Origin: Serratia sp. PL17
GTDB lineage: Bacteria; Pseudomonadota; Gammaproteobacteria; Enterobacterales; Enterobacteriaceae
Length of the DNA: 64,000 nucleotides
Assembly: GCF_017832355.1 (NCBI RefSeq)
Contig: NZ_JAFIBY010000001.1
Span: forward strand, 1,716,209-1,780,208
Direction of reading: 5' to 3'
Shown: positions 51,503 to 60,857 of the stretch, piece by piece
Position numbering within the stretch: the stretch's first letter is position 1
How the letters are laid out: every line of letters starts with the position of its first letter
Made by a program: the position numbers and the translations under genes
Notes under the pieces: generated by a model
The model's input: the letters and a program-made list of their open reading frames with translations, nothing else
What the model was told of the DNA's origin: nothing
The model's database searches: none

Positions 51503-51616
51503 TCACGGCTCTTCACCTCCCACACCTTCCGCATTATTCATTCTCATCACCGGTGTCACCATGAAAGCGGCAACACCCACAATTACAACCAGAGTAATAA
51601 TCACTGTCATTAACAT
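51503..51616 (-). CDS. Candidate 37-residue single-pass membrane protein
   Basis: Reverse-strand ATG at 51616 opens MLMTVIITLVVIVGVAAFMV followed by TPVMRMNNAEGVGGEEP and TGA. One hydrophobic helix and a short acidic tail; GGGGTG lies 6 bases before the ATG. It is followed by the yccJ-side terminator on this strand. No family recognised; may be a real small membrane protein. Confidence 0.55.
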   Translation of the reverse strand: MLMTVIITLVVIVGVAAFMVTPVMRMNNAEGVGGEEP

Positions 51617-51857
51617 GCGATCACCCCATCAACGCTGAATTGTCACGGCTGACTCTGCTTAGGCTATTATTTATTGCGACCTGAACCACTTTATCAGCGG
51701 TAGCGGGCAACTTCAGATTAGCCGTTTTCCCTTCTCACTGACAAGCCACTTAACGATGGTTTTTCCGAATAATTTCACCTTGGTGCGGGCGGCTTTTTGT
51801 CCGTGGCGGCAAGTTGTGTATACTTCAGCGCTATGTAGATCTCACACAGACGCACTG

Positions 51858-52244
51858 ATGATACAAGAACATCACCTCTCATTAGTCTGCGCCCTCAGTA
51901 AATGGGTCGAAACTCACCTTGGACGAGTGATCCATCTCGAAGAGCTGGCCGAATACTCCGGTTACTCTCTGTGGCACATGCAGAAGCTGTTTAAAGAAGC
52001 GACAGGGACCTCGCTGGGTAAGTACATCCGTGAGCGTAGGCTTGCCGGTGCGGTTTACCAATTGCGCAGCAGTGACGCCTCTATTTTTGACATCGCGCTC
52101 GATTTTGGTTTTGGCTCACAATCACATTTCACGTATATGTTCAGAAAACGGTTCAATATCACGCCTTATGATTTTAGGCAGGATCTGAGCGTGGATCTGC
52201 ACATCGCTCCGCCGCTGCACGTTATTCATCAGAAAACCGCCTGA
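51858..52244 (+). CDS. Short AraC/XylS-family regulator (MarA/Rob-like)
   Basis: 128 residues from MIQEHHLSLVCALSKWVETHLG, consisting only of the double helix-turn-helix domain: LEELAEYSGYSLWHMQKLFKEATGTSLGKYIRERRLAGAVYQL and SIFDIALDFGFGSQSHFTYMFRKRFNITPYDFR. This size and layout match MarA, SoxS, RamA and the DNA-binding half of Rob. No ligand domain. Targets unknown; a stress or drug-efflux regulon is only an inference. The frame extends 34 codons upstream. Confidence 0.85.
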   Translation: MIQEHHLSLVCALSKWVETHLGRVIHLEELAEYSGYSLWHMQKLFKEATGTSLGKYIRERRLAGAVYQLRSSDASIFDIALDFGFGSQSHFTYMFRKRFNITPYDFRQDLSVDLHIAPPLHVIHQKTA

Positions 52245-52273
52245 CTCGCTTTCCCGCCGCCCCTCACGGCGGG

Positions 52274-52627
52274 TTAATGTACCCATATCACGATCAACAA
52301 GGCAACCAATGCAGGCAGCGCTTGTACTCTGAGAATCTTACGGCTTGCCGTTAACCCACCGAAGACCCCTGCCACCAACACACAGCCCAGGAAGAACACC
52401 TGCACAGCGGGATCGGCACGCCAGACGCCCCATACCAGGCCTGCCGCCAAAAATCCGTTGTACAGCCCCTGATTGGCGGCCAATATCCGCGTTGCCGCCG
52501 CAAACTCTGCGGTGGTCGCGAACACGCGCCTGCCCGTCGGCTTCTGCCAAAGAAACATTTCCAGGATCAGGATATACAGATGAATCGCGGCAATTAACAA
52601 CACGACTACGTTAGAAAGAATTATCAT
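52274..52627 (-). CDS. DUF1304 membrane protein
   Basis: 117 residues, four membrane segments, with LYILILEMFLWQKPTGRRVF and NQGLYNGFLAAGLVWG of the DUF1304 family. Function unknown. It is convergent with the AraC-type gene, 29 bp apart, so linked control cannot be inferred. Confidence 0.88.
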   Translation of the reverse strand: MIILSNVVVLLIAAIHLYILILEMFLWQKPTGRRVFATTAEFAAATRILAANQGLYNGFLAAGLVWGVWRADPAVQVFFLGCVLVAGVFGGLTASRKILRVQALPALVALLIVIWVH

Positions 52628-52703
52628 TGCACTTCACAAGGTTAATCAGCTATTGGTTTAATAAGTATTAACCGTTTTTAGAATATTGAGAATATCCAGT
52701 CAT

Positions 52704-52726
52704 AAAAAAACCCGCCGCAGCGGGTT
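52704..52726 (-). terminator. Terminator of the 33-residue gene
   Basis: Stem CCCGC/GCGGG with GCCGCAG loop; on the reverse strand it is followed by TTTTTTT. It lies 21 bp after the small frame at 52747. Confidence 0.85.
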
Positions 52727-52746
52727 TATTGCATAATCATTCAGAG

Positions 52747-52848
52747 TTAGTTCAGAGCAACAACCAGCATGGCTGCTATTGAGATCCAAAACACCGCCGT
52801 TGCAATAACAACATGGGACAATCTTGCACGATAGAGTACTTGGCTCAT
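52747..52848 (-). CDS. Predicted 33-residue membrane protein
   Basis: Reverse-strand ATG at 52848 opens MSQVLYRARLSHVVIATAVF and continues WISIAAMLVVALN to TAA. GAGGTTATT gives a ribosome site at normal spacing, and a T-tailed terminator follows, so this looks like a complete monocistronic unit. One membrane helix after a basic N-terminus predicts N-in topology. No family recognised. Confidence 0.68.
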   Translation of the reverse strand: MSQVLYRARLSHVVIATAVFWISIAAMLVVALN

Positions 52849-53054
52849 AATAACCTCACAGACTTCTGACTAGCGGTAGATAACATCACTTCTTGGAAGT
52901 TATCTTAATCCACTGCTCCGACCATTTATTTGCGCCAGATCACTATTTCCCAGATAAACTATATCGGTACGAAAACATGGAGTTGTGATCACATTAATTT
53001 AACGTTAATAGAGCCAAATGAATAAAACACTCCCGCTGTTATAGCTCGAAGATA

Positions 53055-53572
53055 TCAAACATCGCTCCAGGGCAGGTGTGGCGCGGCCATCCGAGGGCCT
53101 GAATAGCCAACAACATCGGGGAAACGTATATTCCCCTGCTCCCAGTCACGCTGTGCACGCGTAATCTCTGCCTTGCTGTGCCCAACAAAATTCCACCAAA
53201 TGAGAATCTCCTCGTTTAATGGCAACCCACCGATGAATAATGCACGACTACCCTTCGTGCCATGTAACTCGATACGGTTAAGATTCTTACCTAAATAGGC
53301 AAATTCATCAGGTGAAAATTTTTCATCATTAACCTCAAATGCACCAATAAGGGGCAAAAAGCCTATTTCAAAATCTTCTCGCACAGGAAGCTGCAAATAT
53401 CCGTCTTCCTGCCATTCCAAATCAATGGCGATTAACGGTGAAAACGTTATAACGGGAGAACGGTATTGTTGAAATTCTCCCACCAGCAACGTCTGCTTAA
53501 CCCCAGCGCTCAGCCAAGACGGCAAGTCTGAATAATGATCAAAGCGCGGCGACATGTCAGCATATTCGGCGG
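53055..53572 (-). pseudogene. Pirin gene truncated at its 5' end by an IS1-family element
   Basis: About 172 residues remain: PAEYADMSPRFDHYSDLPSWLS through ALFIGGLPLNEEILIWWNFVGHSKAEI to GYSGPRMAAPHLPW, the C-terminal half of a pirin (bicupin of about 290 residues). The N-terminal cupin with the metal-binding His residues is missing. The frame stays open into the IS end, whose inverted repeat supplies in-frame ATG codons (53579, 53603), so a short chimeric protein might be made. Confidence 0.82.
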
Positions 53573-53602
53573 GGGTCATGTATTCAATGTGTTGATGCTC
53601 CA

Positions 53603-53980
53603 TCAAACGTAGTGCTCACGTTCAATGAAAGTGCCAATGATCCTGTCATGCATTTCTGCTAACTTTGAATATCCCAGCGTCTTACGATTGAGTCTTTTCA
53701 AACGGTTACGCAACGTCAGATTTTCACGCTCAATACGCTGTGTATACAGCTTACCAACGATATGCTTTGCTTTTGGTAGTTTTTCGTTGTAAGCCCTGTA
53801 ACCATCAGTGCACCAGAAAGCCACACTGAACCCCGACAGCAGTTTCAGCAATTTACACAGCGTTTTCTTGCTTCTGGAGCCAAAAACATGGGCGATAATC
53901 CGCTTCAACCGCGGCTCCCATACGTACCACAGCCAGCGCTGCCGTTTCTTGTTGCCAACAAATGACCACATTTCATCCAC
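53603..53980 (-). CDS. insB: IS1 transposase catalytic part InsB
   Basis: 125 residues from MDEMWSFVGNKKRQRWLWYVWEP, with DGYRAYNEKLPKAKHIVGK and the end RIIGTFIEREHYV typical of IS1 InsB, which carries the catalytic acidic residues. In IS1 the active transposase is an InsAB' fusion made by -1 frameshifting at A6C; here the heptamer AAAAAAC lies at 54049-54043 and the zero and -1 frames connect, so the fusion looks intact. InsB alone is not known to be active. Confidence 0.88.
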   Translation of the reverse strand: MDEMWSFVGNKKRQRWLWYVWEPRLKRIIAHVFGSRSKKTLCKLLKLLSGFSVAFWCTDGYRAYNEKLPKAKHIVGKLYTQRIERENLTLRNRLKRLNRKTLGYSKLAEMHDRIIGTFIEREHYV

Positions 53981-54024
53981 TTCGCAAATCAGTTGAATTT
54001 TCAGGTTATCCAGTGGCAGCGTTG

Positions 54025-54303
54025 TTACATTCCTGGGTGAGAGTTTTTTAAAGTGCGTACAACGGCATTGATACTGATATGTAACGCCCTTGCGGTGTCA
54101 CGAATACCGGCATTATTCATTGCCAAGTCAACGATTTGCTCTTTCATTCCAGGTTGGCAGGCGCGATAGGCATAATCGAGCTGGAAGGTGCGTTTACAGG
54201 TCTGACAACGGTAACGCTGATGACCACTTTTGCCGTGACCGTGTTTCTTAACAGGGTCTGTTTGTTCACAAAACGGACACCTTACATCAACTTTAGCCAT
54301 CAT
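54025..54303 (-). CDS. insA: IS1 regulatory protein InsA
   Basis: 92 residues: an N-terminal zinc finger (VRCPFCEQ, RYRCQTCKRTFQLDY) and a helix-turn-helix (IRDTARALHISINAVVRTL). InsA binds the IS ends and represses transposition; it is also the N-terminal half of the InsAB' transposase after frameshifting just before its stop. Confidence 0.92.
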   Translation of the reverse strand: MMAKVDVRCPFCEQTDPVKKHGHGKSGHQRYRCQTCKRTFQLDYAYRACQPGMKEQIVDLAMNNAGIRDTARALHISINAVVRTLKNSHPGM

Positions 54304-54459
54304 ATCCCCGCATCAAAAGCAGAGATCTTACACCATAATCAACATATTGAATACTTGACCCTACCACACTGGCGCATCAATGGAGGCTGCTTGTGCGGCG
54401 CTACGCGGCTATAATAAAGTTAATAACATCTATGTTGCAGCGCTTACCTGGAGATAACC

Positions 54460-55014
54460 ATGACGACGATTTTCGTTGCTGGCTCTATAACCATCAAAGA
54501 ACTTGATCCGCTCATTATCGAACGGTTGAAGAAGATTGTTAATAAAAAATATCGTGTGGTTGTTGGCGACGCTAACGGCGTAGACTCATCAGTACAGCAA
54601 GCGCTGCTGAAGTTACAATGCGATAACACTACGGTTTTCAGCAGTTCACCAAAGCCACGAAACAACTTAGGTGCGTGGCCTGTGAATGTCGTAAAAACAG
54701 AATTCCGGCGCGGAACCCGTGAGTTTTACACAGCTAAAGATCTTCAGATGGCCGAAAAGGCTGATTGTGGTCTGATGGTGTGGGACTGCAAAAGTCCAGG
54801 TACGCTTAACAACGTTGTAGAACTGCTTTTGCGAAATAAGTATTCGGTGGTGTTCGTAAACAAAATACGGGACTTTGTGAAGGTTAAAACGCCTGACGAC
54901 ATTGATACCCTTATAAAAATGATGACAACGACAGATTTAGAAAAGGCAGAAGACAAAATCAGTCTAAGTGGCAAGCTAGCGCGTTTAAAAAACAATCAAA
55001 TGGCTTTGCTGTAA
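54460..55014 (+). CDS. Stand-alone SLOG-like Rossmann protein of unknown function
   Basis: 184 residues with GGAG before the ATG. The N-terminus MTTIFVAGSITIKELD, a Rossmann-type VVVGDANGVDSSVQQAL and the later AEKADCGLMVWDCKSPGTLNNVVEL look like the SLOG/DprA-like nucleotide-sensing superfamily, whose members occur in defence and DNA-uptake systems. The C-terminal 40 residues are lysine-rich and probably helical. It is AT-rich compared with the backbone and lies between an IS and a serine recombinase. The family assignment is by motif appearance only. Confidence 0.68.
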   Translation: MTTIFVAGSITIKELDPLIIERLKKIVNKKYRVVVGDANGVDSSVQQALLKLQCDNTTVFSSSPKPRNNLGAWPVNVVKTEFRRGTREFYTAKDLQMAEKADCGLMVWDCKSPGTLNNVVELLLRNKYSVVFVNKIRDFVKVKTPDDIDTLIKMMTTTDLEKAEDKISLSGKLARLKNNQMALL

Positions 55015-55029
55015 TCCTTAAATTCAATA

Positions 55030-55057
55030 AACCCAACCGTAGCCAAGCGGTTGGGTT
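55030..55057 (+). terminator. Hairpin after the SLOG-like gene
   Basis: Perfect 10-bp stem AACCCAACCG/CGGTTGGGTT with an 8-base loop, 15 bp after the stop. The following sequence is only moderately T-rich (ATGTCCTTCT). Confidence 0.72.
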
Positions 55058-55115
55058 ATGTCCTTCTCCGGGTTAAGGTCCGCGATAATTTTCATGTCTA
55101 AACCTTATTTGTGTA

Positions 55116-55161
55116 TTTACTCATTTGAGTTTAATTATGAACATAAACTTAAATGAGTAAA
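55116..55161. repeat. 18-bp inverted repeat downstream of the serine recombinase
   Basis: Arms TTTACTCATTTGAGTTTA (55116-55133) and TAAACTTAAATGAGTAAA (55144-55161) pair with one mismatch around a 10-base spacer. A third copy of the core AAATGAGTA lies at 55177-55185. The surrounding 100 bp is AT-rich. It is too AT-rich for a terminator; a protein-binding or recombination site is more likely. Confidence 0.75.
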
Positions 55162-55246
55162 CGTGCCTATATGTGTAAATGAGTATATGTGTATCTTTAG
55201 GGGGTGGAACTTGCGGGGAATGTTGGTTCTAACTGCTACTAGTGAC

Positions 55247-56266
55247 TTATTGCCAACCACCATCGTATTCCTTCCAGCCCTGATTGGTCGCATCATTGGT
55301 TAGCGCCATGTCATCGACCACGCAGTTACGTATCTCAGCGGTGCGGTAAATTTCGTCAAAAAGTTCGTCAATCTGCTCTTTCAAATCAGCCTCATCGCTA
55401 TACGTAAAAATCAGGCTGTACTCGTTGTTGTCCAACACCTTTCCGTCATAGTCGCACTCAACCAGCCAGGCAATATCTTCTCTGACCTTTTTCTTCCCTC
55501 GGGTAAATTTGCTGCCGTTCTGCACCGGCACCCATAGTGTGGTTGTCACGGAAAACGGGAGAGTGCTTTCAGATTGCAAGGAAGGTGAGGGGAGAGCAGA
55601 AGAGGCGGAAAGCTTAATTGCACGGCTTATAGTGCCGCGACTGCATCCGATGATTTTCTGAACTTGGCTCCAGGAGCTACCGCTGGCCAGCAGCCGATTA
55701 ATGGCATCATGCCTGACTTTGTTTACTCTGCGTCCCTGGTATTTACCTTCAACTTTAGCGCGGGCTATTCCCTGCTTCTGGCGTTCCCGGCGCTGTTCGT
55801 AGTCACGTCTGGCCACTGCGGCCAGCATATCAAGCAGCATGTCATTAATCGCCGAAAACATCCGGTTATCAAAATCGGCCAGCCTGGGAGATAAATGTAG
55901 CCAGGTAGTGGGAACATTAACGGCCACGACTCTTATATCTTTCCTGGCAATCATTTTCTTGAGCGTGTTCCAGTCGTCTCCTGCCAACCTAGAGAGGCGA
56001 TCAACATCTTCTATCAAAAGTACATCACCAGGGCGGCTGTCCTTAATCAAGCGAAAAAGCTCAGGACGATCTAAGCGGGTTCCTGATTCGTTCTCAGCAT
56101 AATAATTACAAATGATAACTTTATGCTCAAGGGCAAAACGGTCAAGCATATCACGAGCGCGTTGTGCATCCTGCTCACTGGTGGAAGCTCTGAGGTAAGC
56201 ACGAACAAACATAGGCATAGTGCTTTTTAACTCCTCTAATGATACTGGTTCGTTTTGGGTGGCCAT
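55247..56266 (-). CDS. Serine recombinase with an unrecognised C-terminal extension
   Basis: 339 residues. The resolvase/invertase catalytic domain (about 18-160) has Ser28 in AYLRASTSEQDAQRA, the arginines of that motif, ESGTRLDRPEL and LIEDVDRLSRLAG. A helix-turn-helix (about 195-220) follows in SSWSQVQKIIGCSRGTISRAI. Residues 225-339 form an extra, acidic domain (TTLWVPVQNGS..., EYSLIFTYSDEADLKEQIDELFDEIYRT) not found in ordinary resolvases. A TACCGAA repeat cluster lies just upstream. Could act in cointegrate resolution, inversion or element mobility. Confidence 0.85.
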   Translation of the reverse strand: MATQNEPVSLEELKSTMPMFVRAYLRASTSEQDAQRARDMLDRFALEHKVIICNYYAENESGTRLDRPELFRLIKDSRPGDVLLIEDVDRLSRLAGDDWNTLKKMIARKDIRVVAVNVPTTWLHLSPRLADFDNRMFSAINDMLLDMLAAVARRDYEQRRERQKQGIARAKVEGKYQGRRVNKVRHDAINRLLASGSSWSQVQKIIGCSRGTISRAIKLSASSALPSPSLQSESTLPFSVTTTLWVPVQNGSKFTRGKKKVREDIAWLVECDYDGKVLDNNEYSLIFTYSDEADLKEQIDELFDEIYRTAEIRNCVVDDMALTNDATNQGWKEYDGGWQ

Positions 56267-56280
56267 TGAATAATCATAGA

Positions 56281-56355
56281 GTACCGAATGATGTGAGTTC
56301 GGTATAGGGATACTTATACAGTACCGATAAGTCGAACTATTAGAGCTTTACCGAA
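56281..56355. repeat. TACCGAA repeat cluster upstream of the serine recombinase
   Basis: A perfect inverted pair TACCGAA-N9-TTCGGTA (56282-56304) is followed by TACCGA at 56322 and TACCGAA at 56349. Several half-sites within 75 bp directly before a resolvase-type gene is the layout of a res site or of an autoregulatory operator. Confidence 0.65.
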
Positions 56356-56362
56356 TAGACGG

Positions 56363-56392
56363 AGTGGAGTAGGGCAAAACGCCCCCTCCACT
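56363..56392 (-). terminator. Hairpin after hsdR
   Basis: AGTGGAG/CTCCACT outer stem with GGGC/GCCC inner stem, 8 bp past the hsdR stop on the reverse strand. No T run, so termination is likely weak. Confidence 0.5.
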
Positions 56393-56400
56393 GACGGGAG

Positions 56401-59400
56401 TCAGATCTGCCCACCCACGCCTTTGAACTTCTCAATAAATGCCCCTATCTTCTGGAAAACGGTCTGCTTTTTGGTTTTGTACTGCGGATTGAGTGGACTG
56501 AGTTTTGGCAGCGTCTCGTTAAGCTCCGTACCGTTTTCCGTCGCATATTCGCGCTTCAGTGAGGCCTTGATATACCGGCGTGCCGCCGCCTCATTCAGGT
56601 TCTCCTCTTTTATCAGGGCGTCGACTTCACGCTGTTGCGCCTGCTGAGCAAAGGTAAAGAACGCATCAATAATCCCGGCTTTATCGGGCATCTCATCGAG
56701 GTTTGTTTGCTCTATGAAGTCGACAATCAGGCCTTCTTTGGCACGGTTACCCAGACTGCCGCGGATTAAACGCCGCACTTCTTCTATCAGTGTTGTTTTA
56801 CTCGTGTTCTTTTTTTTATGTTCGAAAATCAGCCCAAGAATATAGTCGAGGTTAATCTCCTGAGACTTCAGTAAATCCACCTCAAACACCACGTCTTCCC
56901 AGTCAACGGTGGACGCGTCTTTATCATTGGCGGATTTCTCCCGGCGCAGCCAGTCCCGGATATCATTGTAGGCTGAACGGTAGTCCTGGATTTTTCGCTC
57001 AGCCGGTAGGCGTAGAATCTGAAGTTCAGCAAGCTTTTCGTCATCCAGATAATGCGCTGCTTTGAAGGCTTCCGCCGCGTCCGGGTCGCTGATGTCGACT
57101 TTTTGTAAGGCTTTGAGTGTGGTAAATTCATCGTAGTTCTGAAGGATGTTTTCAGCGCGCAGGTACTCGCCAAACAGTTTTACAAAGGCCTTTTTTTCTT
57201 TATCTGATTCAATCGCTGCCGGGTCGGAGAATCGCTGTTCCAGCTCCGTAACCACGTCCATAAAGCCGCGCTTTGCCTCACCGGTGACGATATCGGTAAA
57301 GCCGTCCATATACTCCTTATAGCTTTTTTCCAGCACGACATTTTTGGTGTTATTGTCCCCGAACAGGGTAATGGCATCCACCGTAGCCAGCTCTAAATCC
57401 CGGAACGTGACAATATTGCCGAACGTCTTGGTAGCATCATAAATCCGGTTGGTGCGTGAAAACGCCTGCATCAGTCCGTGATAGCGCAGGTTTTTATCCA
57501 CAAACAGGGTATTCAGCGTCGGGGCATCAAAGCCGGTTAAAAACATTCCGACGACAATCAGCAAATCAATGTCCTGGTTTTTTACCCGTAGCGCGAGGTC
57601 CCGGTAGTAGTTCTGAAAGCCGTTGCTGTCGGTGCTGAAGTTAGTTTTAAACTGGGTGTTGTAATCGCCTATTGCCGCATCCAGAAACTCTTTCGCGCTG
57701 CTGTTCATGGCGGTGACATCAAAGCTTTCATCCGTGATGTCGCCCACGGCGTCCTGCGTTTCATTGGCGGCAAAGGAGAAAATGGTCGCCACCCTCAGCG
57801 GCTTGTACGAGCCGTCAGCATCGGCGGCATTCTGCTGCTGTTTTTTGAAGGCTTCGTAATAGGCCTTAGCCGCATCAACACTGCTCACGGCAAACAGGGC
57901 ATTAAAGCCCCTGCCACCCGGGAAGGTGCGGTGTGTTTTTTGTCGGAAATTTTTCAGGATGTACTGCGTTATTTCCTGAATACGCATCGGGTGAAGAAAG
58001 GCGTGCTTGTTTTCGGCGGCACTGAGTTTTTTCTCGTCCGTTTCGGTTTCCATTTGTTTAAACTGCGGGCGGACATCGTTGTAATCGACTTTAAACTTCA
58101 GCACCTTATCATCACGAATGGCATCGGTGATGACATAGGAGTGGAGTTCGCGACCGAACACATCCGCCGTGGTTTCTGCACCCAGCGCATTTTGCGGAAA
58201 GATAGGTGTACCGGTAAAGCCGAACTGATAAAACCGTTTGAATTTCTTCTTCAGGTTTTTCTGCGCTTCGCCGAACTGGCTGCGGTGACACTCATCGAAA
58301 ATGAAAACCACCTGCTGACGGTAGACCGGTAAGTCTGCTTCACCTTTCATTAGGTTGTTCAGCTTCTGAATGGTGGTGACAATGATTTTGTTGTCGTCTT
58401 TTTCCAGGTTTCCTTTCAGTCCTGCCGTGCTGTCAGAGCCATTGACGCTGTCGGGGGAAAAACGCTGATATTCCTTCATGGTCTGGAAATCGAGGTCTTT
58501 TCGGTCGACCACAAAGAAGACTTTATCAATGAAGTCCAGTTCGGTTGCCAGGCGTGCGGCTTTGAAGCTGGTCAGGGTTTTTCCGGAGCCTGTGGTGTGC
58601 CAGATAAAGCCCCCGCTTTCCGTGGTGCTCCAGTTTTTTGCCTGATAAGCGCTGTTCATCTTCCACAGGATCCGCTCGGTCGCCGCTATCTGATAAGGGC
58701 GCATGACCAGCAGGTTATTGCTGATATCAAAGACGGTGTAATGAAACAGGATGTTCAGCAGGGTGTTTTTCTGGAAAAAAGTGGCGGTGAAATCTTTCAG
58801 GTCTTTAATCAGCGTGTTATCGGATTTGGCCCAGTTCATCGTGAAGTCAAAACTGTTTTTGTCCCGCTTGGTGGTGTTGGCAAAGTAACGGGTGTCGGTG
58901 CCATTGGAAATCACAAACAGTTGCAGGTACTTAAACAGCGAGTTATCGGTGTTGAAGCTTTCTTTGCTGTAACGGTGTATCTGGTTAAAGGCTTCACGAA
59001 TGGCCACACCGCGTTTTTTCAGCTCCACCTGTACCAGCGGCAGGCCGTTGACCAGGAGCGTGACGTCATAGCGATTGGCGTGTGACCCCGCCTGCTCAAA
59101 CTGCTGGATAGCCTGGACTTTGTTACGGGTGAGGTTTTTCTTGTCAATGAGATAGATGTTGTCCAGATGCCCGTCATCAAAGGTAAAATCGCAGATATAG
59201 TCCGTATGCAGCTTGCGGGTCTTGTCGAGACTGCTGTCGCTCGGGCTGTCCAGATACTGCTCAGTAAAGCGTCGCCATTCGCTTTCGTTAAAGGCGACGT
59301 TGTTCAGTGCCTGGAGTTGCGTTCTGACATTCGCCAGCATAGATGCCTGCGATTTTACGCCCGACAGAAACTCATAGCCCTGATTGCTCAGGTCCTGAAG

Positions 59401-59520
59401 CAGTTCACGCTCTAAGTCGGATTCACTCTGATAACTGTCACCGGCTTCCCATTCTTTGCTGTATTTATCCAGCACGATGAAGTTATTTGATTCTGCGATG
59501 GTCTTTGTTTGATGAGTCAT
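56401..59520 (-). CDS. hsdR: Type IC restriction endonuclease subunit HsdR
   Basis: 1039 residues from [21 protein letters not shown], extremely close to EcoR124I HsdR in length and sequence. Order: N-terminal PD-(D/E)xK nuclease ([23 protein letters not shown], residues ~150-170), SF2 motor with [14 protein letters not shown] and [22 protein letters not shown] and SRTNR, then a helical domain that docks on HsdM. It translocates unmodified DNA and cuts at a distance from the site. All motifs are intact. It is the last gene of hsdM-hsdS-hsdR, 125 bp after hsdS. The 38 codons upstream of the start are not conserved. Confidence 0.97.
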   Translation of the reverse strand: MTHQTKTIAESNNFIVLDKYSKEWEAGDSYQSESDLERELLQDLSNQGYEFLSGVKSQASMLANVRTQLQALNNVAFNESEWRRFTEQYLDSPSDSSLDKTRKLHTDYICDFTFDDGHLDNIYLIDKKNLTRNKVQAIQQFEQAGSHANRYDVTLLVNGLPLVQVELKKRGVAIREAFNQIHRYSKESFNTDNSLFKYLQLFVISNGTDTRYFANTTKRDKNSFDFTMNWAKSDNTLIKDLKDFTATFFQKNTLLNILFHYTVFDISNNLLVMRPYQIAATERILWKMNSAYQAKNWSTTESGGFIWHTTGSGKTLTSFKAARLATELDFIDKVFFVVDRKDLDFQTMKEYQRFSPDSVNGSDSTAGLKGNLEKDDNKIIVTTIQKLNNLMKGEADLPVYRQQVVFIFDECHRSQFGEAQKNLKKKFKRFYQFGFTGTPIFPQNALGAETTADVFGRELHSYVITDAIRDDKVLKFKVDYNDVRPQFKQMETETDEKKLSAAENKHAFLHPMRIQEITQYILKNFRQKTHRTFPGGRGFNALFAVSSVDAAKAYYEAFKKQQQNAADADGSYKPLRVATIFSFAANETQDAVGDITDESFDVTAMNSSAKEFLDAAIGDYNTQFKTNFSTDSNGFQNYYRDLALRVKNQDIDLLIVVGMFLTGFDAPTLNTLFVDKNLRYHGLMQAFSRTNRIYDATKTFGNIVTFRDLELATVDAITLFGDNNTKNVVLEKSYKEYMDGFTDIVTGEAKRGFMDVVTELEQRFSDPAAIESDKEKKAFVKLFGEYLRAENILQNYDEFTTLKALQKVDISDPDAAEAFKAAHYLDDEKLAELQILRLPAERKIQDYRSAYNDIRDWLRREKSANDKDASTVDWEDVVFEVDLLKSQEINLDYILGLIFEHKKKNTSKTTLIEEVRRLIRGSLGNRAKEGLIVDFIEQTNLDEMPDKAGIIDAFFTFAQQAQQREVDALIKEENLNEAAARRYIKASLKREYATENGTELNETLPKLSPLNPQYKTKKQTVFQKIGAFIEKFKGVGGQI

Positions 59521-59645
59521 AACGCTCCCTTTTGCTGTGTGGCAAAGGTAACTAGTGCCTGAATCCTGCCCGGCACCGGTGAGTGAATAAAAGCGGGCTG
59601 TTATCTTGCCGGGGATGATGCGCCTCACCGGCAAGATTAGGGATG

Positions 59646-60853
<1,208 letters not shown>

Positions 60854-60857
<4 letters not shown>

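Larger units (their letters stand above)
53573..54361 (-). mobile_element. IS1-family insertion sequence
   Basis: About 789 bp bounded by matching ends: GGGTCATGTATTCAATGTGT at the left and GGGTCAAGTATTCAATATGT (reverse complement) at the right, about 24 bp with few mismatches. It contains insA and insB on the reverse strand joined by an AAAAAAC slippery site. No target-site duplication is seen at the two flanks, suggesting a later deletion or recombination at one side. Confidence 0.88.
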
